In this document: in pieces, positions 1-7,188 of the stretch
Position numbering within the stretch: the stretch's first letter is position 1
How the letters are laid out: the number at the start of each line of letters is the position of its first letter
Notes under the pieces: model-generated
The model's input: only the letters and a program-made list of their open reading frames with translations
What the model was told of the DNA's origin: nothing
The model's database searches: none
Assembly (NCBI GenBank): GCA_947074125.1
Contig: CAMTOM010000022.1
Coordinates: forward strand, 1 to 11,114
Length of the DNA: 11,114 bases
Direction of reading: 5' to 3'
Source: an uncultured Desulfovibrionaceae bacterium
GTDB lineage: Bacteria; Desulfobacterota; Desulfovibrionia; Desulfovibrionales; Desulfovibrionaceae
Made by a program: the position numbers and the translations under genes

Positions 1-1
1 A

Positions 2-1582
2 CTTGTGCCTCTACTATGTCTTTGCCTGACGGGTTGTTCGCTGGCACCAAACTAACAGCGTCCAGATCAGGTATTACCGCAACAATGGACTGCAGCTCTC
101 GCACACGACCATGTTCCGCTCACACGAGACTGGTGGTCTCGCTTTAATGATCCTGTACTGACAGCACTTATTGCAGAAGCTCTCACCAACAATCAGGCTC
201 TGGAAGCAACACTCTCCGCCATTGACTCTGCGGCGGCACAAGTGGGAACAGCAACATCAGCGCTCTTCCCCACCGTTCTTGGCAATGGACAGACGTATAA
301 TGCCGCAAGCTCCCTACGTACAGCCTCGGCAAAATCATCTGCTGCCATGGCAAAGCAGATTGCTTCAATCGCATCCAAGCAGAGTGGTAGCCACAGTACA
401 CAAAGCTCATCATCTGAGCCTGATATTACACAACGCGGCATTTATCAGACAGAGTTTAGCTTCAACGCTTCCTGGGAACTTGATCTGTGGGGTAAAATCC
501 GCAATCAGCGCACTGTCTCCACAGATATGCTGCTGAATACAGCACTCGGTTATGAGGCCTCCAGGCTCTCAGTTGCTGGTGCTACTGCTAAAGCATATTT
601 CACGCTTCTCTCGCTTGATTTGCAGCAAAGCGTTGCCGAACGTACACTCAAAGTACGGGAAGAAGGTTTGCGGATCTATGATCTACAGTTTAAAGCAGGT
701 GAAATTGATGCGATGACGCTCAGCAATATGCGGGCAGAAGCAGAAACAGCTCGCATTCAGATCCACAATACACAAGCTGCACGGGAACAGGCTGAAGGCG
801 CTCTGGCGACACTCCTTGGACGCTCCCCAGCAGAAATACTGAAAGGGCATGTCAGCAGAGGACGCACCATAGAAGATATGCCTGCGCCCCCTGTTCTGCC
901 AGAGGGTCTCCCTTCAGAAATACTCTTGCAACGTCCTGACATTCAGGCTGCCGAATTCCTGATAAAAGCACGTAACGCCAATATTGGTGTTGCCCGCGCA
1001 GAATTCTTCCCATCTCTTTCCCTAACAGGTGTGCTGGGAACAGCCAGTGCGGCTTTTGGTTCCCTTTTCACAGGCCCAGCCGCAACCTTCTCTTATGGAG
1101 CGAGCGCGAGTTTGCCTATTCTGGACTTTGGGCGCAACTGGTATAACCTGAAGGATGCTGAGGCTCAAAAGCAAGTCGCTATCGCCAACTATCGTAAAAC
1201 TATACAATCCACTTTCGAGGATGTGCGTACAGCACTTTCGCTCCAGAAAGAATCTGCCGCCATTGTTGACTCATATCAGTATCAAATTGCCAATTTGCGT
1301 AAAGCAATGGATCTGGCAAAGCTCAGATATGACAATGGATATTCAGATTACCTCTCTCTTTTAGACGCACAACGTCAACTGTTCGCAGCAGAAATGAATT
1401 ACACATCCGCAATGAACACGCGCCTTTCGGCTGTTGTTGATATGTGCATGGCTTTGGGGGGAGGATGGCAGGCAAAAGATTTTTCTGTAGATTTTCCCAT
1501 CGTCAAAACAGAAAAACTGGTGCAAAGTGTAACACAACAGCCACCTTCATCACAAAAGCCTTTGGAGCAGGTCGCATTTTAG
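2..1582 (+). pseudogene. NodT/TolC-family outer-membrane efflux lipoprotein, 5' partial, interrupted by an in-frame TAA
   Basis: Outer-membrane factors of this family form the trimeric exit duct of RND-type tripartite efflux pumps. The frame enters from outside the window with a lipoprotein signal end (LCLTGC; lipobox Cys at 35-37), continues CSLAPN, hits TAA at 53-55, then resumes at once with QRPDQVLPQQW and the family's usual RDWWSRFNDPVLTALIAEAL region. Later hallmarks are intact: ASWELDLWGK, LLQRPDIQAAE, NIGVARAEFFPSLSLTG, LPILDFGRN and the C-terminal ALGGGW. Homology on both sides of the stop in one frame indicates a premature stop. The lost residue sits where relatives have Tyr in a P-x-Y-x-R-P pattern, so TAC or TAT to TAA is the simple explanation. 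The first in-frame start codon after the stop is GTG at 242, which would lack any export signal. Its pump partners would lie upstream, outside the window. Family is certain; loss of function is inferred, since readthrough or sequencing error remain possible. Confidence 0.85.
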
Positions 1583-1595
1583 AGCAAAAGAAATC

Positions 1596-1626
1596 TTGAC
1601 ATTCCCCCTTCCTTGTGGATTACCTT
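1596..1626 (+). promoter_or_regulatory. Candidate promoter for the secreted protein gene, MerR-type spacing
   Basis: A perfect TTGACA lies at 1596-1601. At the usual 16-18 bp spacing the -10 options are poor (GATTAC at 1618-1623). At 19 bp there is TACCTT at 1621-1626, and the run TTGAC-A-TTCCCC resembles CueR/HmrR-type promoters (TTGACCTTCCCC...ACCT). The right half of the expected operator dyad (GGAAGG) is not conserved, so control by a MerR-family metal sensor is only a suggestion. Presence of a promoter here is likely. Confidence 0.45.
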
Positions 1627-1643
1627 AAGGAAAGGAGTTTGCT

Positions 1644-2327
1644 ATGAGACTGTCCGCTTCCGCATATTGCGCCTTCGCAGGAGCGCTTGCACTTTGTGCT
1701 CATATAACGCTGGCGTATGCGTCATCTCCCGTGATGACACATGCGCCAGCTTCTGTCTCCACTAACGCCTCAAAATCCACAAAAGCACACTCCCCCAAAG
1801 CACTTCATGAGCAGAAAGTAAAAGAAAACAATCCTGCCCATACTCAGTCTTCACAAAATGCCGTATCACACTCCGCACAGGAATGGCTCTTTCCAGAGTA
1901 CAATACGCATAAGCAGAACATTTATAAAGATGGCATGACATCCTCTGACATTTCAGTTCGCGCTCAAATGCGTAGTGGCACTTTGGAAACGAACAAAGAT
2001 ACCGCAACAGTGATACAAAGAGCTTTGCGCGCAGCCAATCAGAAGAAACGACAGAAGAAAAAGAATACACGCCAGAATATTGTAAACATTACAGGCGATG
2101 CCGTGGATGAGAGCCGCGACTGGCATGGTGGCGAGCAGATACATATCGGTGAATCACTCTACCGTGATCGTGTACATCGCGTCAGAGGTGCTGCTGTTTA
2201 CCAGGAAGACAATCTTACCATCAGCGGTGGTCCAGAAATCATCTATGATTCCAAAGATCACAGTAACTATGGACAGGGTGATTCCATCAATCCCGGAGTT
2301 GGCATGCAACTGCAATTCAATTTTTAA
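1644..2327 (+). CDS. Exported protein of unknown function (227 aa)
   Basis: I do not recognise a family. The ATG at 1644 is preceded by AAAGGAG six bases upstream. Residues 1-26 form a Sec signal peptide with a hydrophobic core and a likely cut after AYA. Residues 27-80 are low in structure and rich in Ser, Thr, Ala, Lys and His. A strongly basic patch follows at about 133-143 (KKRQKKK). The last third is polar and Gly-rich, and ends GVGMQLQFNF, an alternating strand with terminal Phe like the last strand of outer-membrane barrels. The protein is therefore probably periplasmic or outer-membrane associated. It lies 61 bp after the broken efflux gene on the same strand, with its own promoter candidate in the gap, and is followed by a terminator. 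A metal- or efflux-related role is conceivable from context only. Confidence 0.7.
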   Translation: MRLSASAYCAFAGALALCAHITLAYASSPVMTHAPASVSTNASKSTKAHSPKALHEQKVKENNPAHTQSSQNAVSHSAQEWLFPEYNTHKQNIYKDGMTSSDISVRAQMRSGTLETNKDTATVIQRALRAANQKKRQKKKNTRQNIVNITGDAVDESRDWHGGEQIHIGESLYRDRVHRVRGAAVYQEDNLTISGGPEIIYDSKDHSNYGQGDSINPGVGMQLQFNF

Positions 2328-2388
2328 CGGCTTGCAACAAAGAAGGCTTACAGCAATTGTTCCACATACTGGCTCCCCTAAGATACTG

Positions 2389-2415
2389 AAAAAGCCCCGC
2401 AATGCGGGGCTTTTT
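2389..2415. terminator. Bidirectional rho-independent terminator
   Basis: GCCCCGC (2394-2400), a 3-base loop AAT and GCGGGGC (2404-2410) form a perfect 7-bp GC stem, flanked by AAAAA on the left and TTTTT on the right. It therefore works in both directions. It sits between the convergent secreted-protein gene and the L,D-transpeptidase gene, 24 bases beyond the latter's stop codon. Confidence 0.92.
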
Positions 2416-2438
2416 ATTATTTCATATAACAAGAAAAA

Positions 2439-3740
2439 CTATGGTTTCCAGTCTTCAGAAACAACAGTCCAACGCCCATTCTCCTGAGCCAGTATCAAGC
2501 CACGCTTGCCTTGAACAAGACCAGTGGCGGTGTGCTCCTGCTCAAACATCTGCACACGCACCCCATAAGGCACATGCCACACAGCAACGTTGCTTACCGT
2601 CACACCAGGACGCTTGCGCACCCATTCACCAACCGCTTCCAGAACGGCATCAGTAGAGTACTCCAGATTTACCATTCGCTTGTCATCACGAATCATCTTG
2701 GGCGAACCAGGCTTGGCATATCCAGGCTTGGAAGGCACCGTACGGAAAACAAGGCTGGTACGACCACCGCCCTTGGCACGCCAGGCTTCACCAGTATCTT
2801 TGACGGCACCAGACTTGACATCTGCTTCCATACCCAGATCCTGTGGTTCCCATTCCATGCCGACAATACGGAATTCACCCGCACTGTTTCTCTGCCAGTA
2901 CAGACGACGAGTACCCTCTGTTGTGCCTTTGGGGGTCAGCGTATACTGCTCTGCCCAGGATACCCAGTAACCAGGCCCTTCAAGGACATACACAGGACGG
3001 TTATAGATACGCATCCACTCCAAACCTGCAAAAGCTTTTTTCTGTGCAGCACGGAAGTTTTTAAATGACTTTCCAGAACTTCTGCCATAAGCCTGCTGGT
3101 TGTAAAATTCAAACATCCTGTCCGAACGACTGGCACACGCGCCCGACCATGCTTCCATCAACTTTTGCAGATGCGCGCGGGTTCCATCATCAGCAAGGGC
3201 TGGCACCGATGCAACACGTTGCGCGAATACCGCAGGCATGCCAGGGCAGATTTTGGGACCCAATTCACTGATTTCTTCCAGACCAATAGCGACACATCCA
3301 CGGGTATCACGCGGCGTGATGCCTTTTCCCTTGCTGTGAATCCATATGCCAGAGCCAGTTTTGCCCCGTAAAATATCTACAGGATTAGGATAGTTCAGCG
3401 CAAAAGCGGCGCTACCGTACTCATCGAAATCAAGTTTTTCCTCAACACGCTTTTTGACAAAATAAACACCTTCTGGCGTACGCAAGTCACCGCGCTTAAT
3501 TTTGTCACCTTCAACCTTGCCAGTTGAACATTCCCACTCACGTTTGAGTTGCAGCTTCTGACCTTTTTCGTAGTAGAAAAATCTCTGGTCTTTTTTATCC
3601 ACTACAACCATTGAAGATGGTCCCCCCTCCTGTACAACAGAAGCAGTCCACCCTGCTGCCGCACTGCTTTCAACCGCTCCGCCCCCCACAGAAGCGATAG
3701 TGGCAGCAAAGAGCAGACCCGATAACAGGCCCCTTTTCAT
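2439..3740 (-). CDS. L,D-transpeptidase (YkuD/ErfK family) with C-terminal extension
   Basis: Periplasmic cysteine transpeptidases of this type make 3-3 cross-links in peptidoglycan or attach proteins to it. The 433-residue protein begins with a signal peptide (about 1-28, ending in an Ala/Ser-rich cut region). The YkuD domain spans about 43-178; the catalytic pattern is H135, then T146-R147-G148-C149 with Cys149 as nucleophile. PEGVYFVKKRV near 89-99 is also typical. From about residue 182 to 300 there is an NTF2-like segment (KLMEAWSGACASRS...GYWVSWAEQYTL...RLYWQR), and a second related module seems to follow at about 355-433, as in Cds6-type L,D-transpeptidases. The start ATG lies 3 bases after the pyrE stop, and its GAGGT ribosome site overlaps the pyrE end, so it is the translationally coupled last gene of the purB-pyrE operon. 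The family call is firm; the C-terminal domain assignment is from pattern only. Confidence 0.9.
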   Translation of the reverse strand: MKRGLLSGLLFAATIASVGGGAVESSAAAGWTASVVQEGGPSSMVVVDKKDQRFFYYEKGQKLQLKREWECSTGKVEGDKIKRGDLRTPEGVYFVKKRVEEKLDFDEYGSAAFALNYPNPVDILRGKTGSGIWIHSKGKGITPRDTRGCVAIGLEEISELGPKICPGMPAVFAQRVASVPALADDGTRAHLQKLMEAWSGACASRSDRMFEFYNQQAYGRSSGKSFKNFRAAQKKAFAGLEWMRIYNRPVYVLEGPGYWVSWAEQYTLTPKGTTEGTRRLYWQRNSAGEFRIVGMEWEPQDLGMEADVKSGAVKDTGEAWRAKGGGRTSLVFRTVPSKPGYAKPGSPKMIRDDKRMVNLEYSTDAVLEAVGEWVRKRPGVTVSNVAVWHVPYGVRVQMFEQEHTATGLVQGKRGLILAQENGRWTVVSEDWKP

Positions 3741-3743
3741 GAC

Positions 3744-4298
3744 TTACCTCGCCAACGTTACAAGTTCCTTGCGCGTAAACAGCGCCTGCAACGTAAAGCC
3801 CGCTTCCAGCAAGGCTTCACGTCCCCCTTCTTCACGATCTAAAATAGCACAGACGCCCACAATGGTCAGTCCTGCATCCTGTACACGCTGACAGGCTTTC
3901 AGGAGTGATCCACCCGTTGTCACGACATCTTCCAGCATCACAACAGGATCAGCAGGCTGAAAGTTACCCAGACCTTCCACAAATTGTCCGGTACCATGCC
4001 CCTTGGCTTCCTTACGCACCAGCAGTCCAGATAGGGGACGACCTGCCTCATAAGACAGTACCGTTGTGGCCGAGACCAGAGGATCAGCCCCAAGACTCAT
4101 GCCGCCAACGCCTTTCACGTCCATACCAGCCAGTAGCTGCGTAAAAAGTGAGCCAATAAGCCACGCACCTTCAGGGTGCAGTGCTGTTACACGACAGTCA
4201 AAATAGTAATCACTTTTGCGACCAGATGAAAGGGTAAAATCCCCCTCACGGTAGGATTTTTCGACCAGCAATCGCGCAAGACGACGTTTTAATTCCAT
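3744..4298 (-). CDS. pyrE: Orotate phosphoribosyltransferase
   Basis: PyrE converts orotate and PRPP to orotidine 5'-phosphate, the fifth step of UMP synthesis, in the cytosol. The PRPP-binding motif VVMLEDVVTTGGS lies at residues 119-131, the flexible catalytic loop VRKEAKGHGTG at about 94-104, and the N-terminal FTLSSGRKSDYYFDCR at 21-36. The start was set at ATG 4298 (184 residues, usual for the family), because AAGGAG lies upstream in the message at a suitable distance. The longer frame to 4343 would begin with GTG, has no family-like sequence, and runs through a hairpin. The gene is 50 bases downstream of purB and is followed after 3 bases by the L,D-transpeptidase, so it sits in the middle of an operon. 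Confidence 0.95.
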   Translation of the reverse strand: MELKRRLARLLVEKSYREGDFTLSSGRKSDYYFDCRVTALHPEGAWLIGSLFTQLLAGMDVKGVGGMSLGADPLVSATTVLSYEAGRPLSGLLVRKEAKGHGTGQFVEGLGNFQPADPVVMLEDVVTTGGSLLKACQRVQDAGLTIVGVCAILDREEGGREALLEAGFTLQALFTRKELVTLAR

Positions 4299-4313
4299 AA
4301 TAATACTCTCTCC

Positions 4314-4337
4314 TTGTCGCCATGTGATGTTCGACAA
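4314..4337 (-). promoter_or_regulatory. Hairpin next to the pyrE ribosome binding site
   Basis: In the message TTGTCG, 12 bases, CGACAA form a perfect 6-bp inverted repeat (4332-4337 and 4314-4319 on the + strand). The last two bases of the right arm are the first As of the AAGGAG ribosome site. Folding could limit ribosome access or uncouple pyrE from purB. The same repeat could instead be a protein-binding dyad. The repeat is plain in the sequence; the function is inferred. Confidence 0.4.
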
Positions 4338-4348
4338 AAACACATTCT

Positions 4349-5650
4349 CTAGCTTTTTGTATCAAATATCCGCTCAAAAATGACGTTTTCATACTGCAAA
4401 TAGTATTCAGGATCAAAGAGATCATCCAAAAGTGCAGCGTCCAGGCGAGTGGTTATTTCCTGATTTTCTCTCACAAGATCGGGAAAAAAGCGCTGTGTTT
4501 CCCAACTGCGCATGGCACAGCCTTGCACCAGCTCATATGCCTGCTGTCGTGGCATTGCGGTATCTACCAGAGCCGTCAACACGCGCTGTGAGAAATAAAG
4601 CCCCAGGGAGTGTTCCATATTTTTGAGCATTTTCTCAGGTTTGACCACCAAAGAATCAAGCAAGGAGGCCAGACGGTGCAAAACATAATCCGCAAGGATG
4701 GTGGAATCAGGCATAATTACCCGCTCCACAGAAGAGTGACTGATGTCCCGTTCATGCCAGAGAGCCTGATTTTCCATTGAGGCCACGGCATTAGTGCGCA
4801 GCAAGCGTGAAAGTCCTGCCATATTTTCCGCAGAAATCGGATTCTTTTTATGCGGCATTGCAGAAGAACCTTTTTGTCCCTTGCGAAAACCCTCTTCCAC
4901 TTCCAGCACTTCAGTACGCTGCAAATGACGCAATTCCACACACAAGCGTTCAACCCCCCCCGCAAGCAAAGCCAGCGAAGTAAAAAAGTGCGCGTATCTG
5001 TCACGCTGAACAATCTGTGTGGAGTGCGGATCAACCTCAAGGTGAAGCAAAGACAGTGCTCGCGCTTCAATTGCAGGATCAAGAAAGGCGTATGTTCCCA
5101 CCGCACCTGAAATTTTGCCCACACGCACCGCCGCAATACCATTGCGAACACGCTCCAGATGACGGGCAAATTCGGCATAAAAGCCTGCCATTTTCAAGCC
5201 AAAGCTGGTAGGCTCGGCATGGATACCATGCGTCCGCCCCATACAGATATGCCCTTTCCAGGCAAAAGAGAGCGTGCGCAAACTCAGGAGAAGACGTTCA
5301 ATGCCTTTAATCAGCAAGGCGCCTGATTCCTGTAAAAGAAGAGCGTTTGCCGTATCCACAATATCAGATGACGTACAGCCCAGGTGGATAAAGCGCGCTT
5401 CAGGCCCCACTTTTTCTTCCAGAGCTGTCAAAAAAGCGATCACATCATGACGCGTCACTTCCTCAATAGCCAGAATGCGATCCACATCAACAGCCGCTTT
5501 TTCCCGAATGACTTCCATAGCGCTTTCAGGAATACGCCCGGCTTCACACCAGGCCTCACAAACAGCCAATTCCACTTGCAGCCAGGCATGGTAGCGGTGT
5601 TCAAACGTCCAGATACGCCCCATTTCCGGTCGGGTATAGCGTTCGATCAT
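4349..5650 (-). CDS. purB: Adenylosuccinate lyase
   Basis: PurB acts twice in purine synthesis: it splits SAICAR to AICAR plus fumarate, and adenylosuccinate to AMP plus fumarate. The 433-residue protein carries the fumarase/aspartase superfamily signature GSSAMPHKKNP (261-271), whose mobile loop holds the catalytic Ser. His68, His89 and His141 (in GRTHGIHAEPTSFG) fall at the same numbers as the active-site histidines of the Bacillus subtilis enzyme. The start at ATG 5650 gives the family N-terminus MIERYTRPEMGRIW and has a GAGGA ribosome site; a longer frame to 5680 would only add ten residues overlapping the upstream gene. It follows the zinc-ribbon gene by 14 bases and precedes pyrE by 50 bases, so one operon serves both purine and pyrimidine synthesis. 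Confidence 0.97.
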   Translation of the reverse strand: MIERYTRPEMGRIWTFEHRYHAWLQVELAVCEAWCEAGRIPESAMEVIREKAAVDVDRILAIEEVTRHDVIAFLTALEEKVGPEARFIHLGCTSSDIVDTANALLLQESGALLIKGIERLLLSLRTLSFAWKGHICMGRTHGIHAEPTSFGLKMAGFYAEFARHLERVRNGIAAVRVGKISGAVGTYAFLDPAIEARALSLLHLEVDPHSTQIVQRDRYAHFFTSLALLAGGVERLCVELRHLQRTEVLEVEEGFRKGQKGSSAMPHKKNPISAENMAGLSRLLRTNAVASMENQALWHERDISHSSVERVIMPDSTILADYVLHRLASLLDSLVVKPEKMLKNMEHSLGLYFSQRVLTALVDTAMPRQQAYELVQGCAMRSWETQRFFPDLVRENQEITTRLDAALLDDLFDPEYYLQYENVIFERIFDTKS

Positions 5651-5664
5651 GCAGTCCTCACAAA

Positions 5665-6042
5665 TTAGGGGTTCGCGCAAGCAGAAGTGGAACAGGAACC
5701 ACCAGTAGCAGTGGTCTTGGCTTCTCCTGCAGAAGATGTGGACGCCACAGCAGCAGAAGCGGCAGGCGCAGTAGAAGAATCACTTGAGGCAGCGGGGGCA
5801 GGAGCCTGCGAGGAAGAGGATGCCGCTGGCGTATCGGCGCTGTCTTCTTTAATATTTTTACGATAACCGTAATCACTCACATACCAGCCACCACCTTTCA
5901 ATACAAAGGCTGTCTGTGACAGAATATGCGTTGCGGATGCGCCACATTGGGGGCAGACACATTCTTCAGTCATTTCTGAAGCTTTGCGCCACTCCTCAAA
6001 AACAAGCTGACAGCCTGTACACTGATATTCATAAATAGGCAT
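5665..6042 (-). CDS. FmdB-type zinc ribbon protein with Ala/Ser-rich tail
   Basis: The first 60 residues are an FmdB/CxxC regulatory-type zinc ribbon: MPIYEYQC at the start, CxxC at 8-11 and CxxC at 30-33, then ILSQTAFVLKGGGWYVSDYG. Such proteins are widespread and mostly uncharacterised; the name comes from a putative regulator of formamidase. A role in nucleic-acid or protein binding is assumed from the fold only. Residues 66-113 are a low-complexity tail of Ala, Ser, Thr and Pro, and the last residues GGSCSTSACANP hold two more cysteines. An AGGA ribosome site precedes ATG 6042. The gene is the first of the run fmdB-type, purB, pyrE, L,D-transpeptidase; I found no convincing promoter in the 68 bases between the upstream hairpin and its start. 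Confidence 0.88.
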   Translation of the reverse strand: MPIYEYQCTGCQLVFEEWRKASEMTEECVCPQCGASATHILSQTAFVLKGGGWYVSDYGYRKNIKEDSADTPAASSSSQAPAPAASSDSSTAPAASAAVASTSSAGEAKTTATGGSCSTSACANP

Positions 6043-6110
6043 GAAAATAATCCTGCTTTGCGTTATCCCGCGAGCACAAAACGTATCTCACGAGGACAAG
6101 ACATAGATAC

Positions 6111-6169
6111 AAATAAAAGGCCGCCAAAGGCAAGCCATACAATACGTATGCCCCGCCTGACAACGGCCT
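6111..6169 (-). terminator. Branched or bulged rho-independent terminator
   Basis: Reading the - strand, AGGCCG (6169-6164) pairs with CGGCCT (6123-6118), AGGC pairs with GCCT inside it, and CATAC pairs with GTATG around a short loop at the tip. The stem is followed directly by TTTTATTT (6117-6110). This is an imperfect but long stem with a U-rich tail, separating the hisH-hisF-small-gene unit from the fmdB-type/purB operon. Confidence 0.65.
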
Positions 6170-6179
6170 CAGCAACACA

Positions 6180-6197
6180 TCTCTCCGTAGGGAGAGA
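6180..6197 (-). other. Short hairpin after the small basic gene
   Basis: TCTCTCC (6180-6186), four bases, GGAGAGA (6191-6197) form a perfect 7-bp stem 15 bases beyond the stop of the 36-residue gene. It has no U tract on either side, so it is not a classical terminator. It may protect the 3' end of the message or act together with the adjacent terminator. Confidence 0.4.
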
Positions 6198-6212
6198 ATA
6201 TTCAGCAAAACA

Positions 6213-6323
6213 CTAGCGTGACTTCGCAGCCTTGGCGTCACGAATACGCTGTTTCAGGCGCTCTTCACGGCGCTTACGACGACGGTCCAGTTCTTTTTTG
6301 CGTTCAAGTTTTTTATGTGCCAT
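6213..6323 (-). CDS. Very basic 36-residue protein, unknown function
   Basis: This small gene starts at ATG 6323 with an ideal ribosome site (AAGGAG, six bases before the start) and ends at TAG 6213. The product begins MAHKKLERKK and ends AKAAKSR. Eighteen of 36 residues are Lys or Arg and six are Asp or Glu, arranged with no Gly or Pro, so a single long charged helix is expected. I do not recognise a family. The charge suggests binding to RNA, DNA or the ribosome, but this is inference. It lies 85 bases after hisF on the same strand and is followed by a hairpin and a terminator, which supports it as the last gene of the hisHF transcript or as a separately transcribed small gene. Confidence 0.7.
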   Translation of the reverse strand: MAHKKLERKKELDRRRKRREERLKQRIRDAKAAKSR

Positions 6324-6408
6324 GCGGCTCTCCTTAATAAAAATCAGAAATATGACCTACGGAAGCTACAAAAAAAATACAGCCCCGTCCAGCATTTTCC
6401 ACATATCA

Positions 6409-7188
6409 TTACCAGCCAAGGCGAACTTTAGCACCACAAGCGGCCATATGTTCCTTGCACTGGCGGATGGTATACTCTCCATAATGCACAATGGAGGCAA
6501 TCAAAGCCGCCGAAGCTTTTCCCTGCGCCACGGCTTCATACATATGTTGCGGATTGCCAGCACCGCCACTGGCGATCACAGGAATACTCACCGCTTCTGC
6601 TATCATACGTGTCAGCACAAGTTCATATCCGTCCTTGGTACCATCAGCATCAATAGAGTTGATGCAAAGCTCTCCTGCCCCCAAATGTTCACAGTAGCGA
6701 GCCCACCAAAGGGCATCCAGTCCCATGGGGCGGCGTCCACCGTGGATCACGACTTCATAGCCTGAAGGGATTTTCTGGCTCACAGGAACCCGCAAAACGT
6801 CCATACCAACAACAATCGCCTGCGAGCCAAACGCAGCAGCGCCATTACTGATAAGCTCTGGAGTTTTGACAGCAGCAGAATTGATGGAGACTTTTTCTGC
6901 TCCCGCCAGCAAGACCGCACGCATATCCTGCACAGAGGAAATACCGCCACCAACGGAAAAGGGGATAAATATCTCCGAAGCTACCCTTTCGACGACATCA
7001 ATAAAAATCCCTCTGGCTTCATGAGAAGCCGTAATATCGTAGAAGACAATCTCATCGGCTCCTTCTTCATAGTAGCGGCGCGCAGTTGCCACAGGGTCAC
7101 CAATATCAACATTGCCCTCAAACTTCACCCCTTTCGTCAAACGTCCATTACGGACATCCAGACAGGGAATCACACGCTTGCTCAGCAT
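6409..7188 (-). CDS. hisF: Imidazole glycerol phosphate synthase, cyclase subunit
   Basis: HisF takes ammonia from HisH and PRFAR to form imidazole glycerol phosphate and AICAR in histidine synthesis. The 259-residue (beta-alpha)8 barrel has both catalytic aspartates at their standard numbers, Asp11 (IPCLDV) and Asp130 (VGMDV), plus Lys19, the phosphate-binding VGGGI (79-83) and ASGGAG near the C-terminus. DGTKDGYE is the true HisF form. The start ATG 7188 has a near-perfect ribosome site (AGGAGG, seven bases upstream) lying inside the end of hisH. The start overlaps the hisH stop by 7 bases (ATGCTGA), consistent with translational coupling and a 1:1 complex. Confidence 0.97.
   Translation of the reverse strand: MLSKRVIPCLDVRNGRLTKGVKFEGNVDIGDPVATARRYYEEGADEIVFYDITASHEARGIFIDVVERVASEIFIPFSVGGGISSVQDMRAVLLAGAEKVSINSAAVKTPELISNGAAAFGSQAIVVGMDVLRVPVSQKIPSGYEVVIHGGRRPMGLDALWWARYCEHLGAGELCINSIDADGTKDGYELVLTRMIAEAVSIPVIASGGAGNPQHMYEAVAQGKASAALIASIVHYGEYTIRQCKEHMAACGAKVRLGW

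Noticed and set aside
2511..3068. Open frame of 185 codons antisense to the L,D-transpeptidase
   Set aside because: No ribosome site or family pattern; shadow of the real gene.
4299..4343. Longer N-terminus for PyrE starting at 4343
   Set aside because: It begins with GTG, has no conserved sequence, and crosses the hairpin; ATG 4298 has the ribosome site and gives the family length.
6361..6408. Terminator directly after hisF
   Set aside because: A run of eight T on the - strand is present, but I find no stable stem in front of it, so it is not called.
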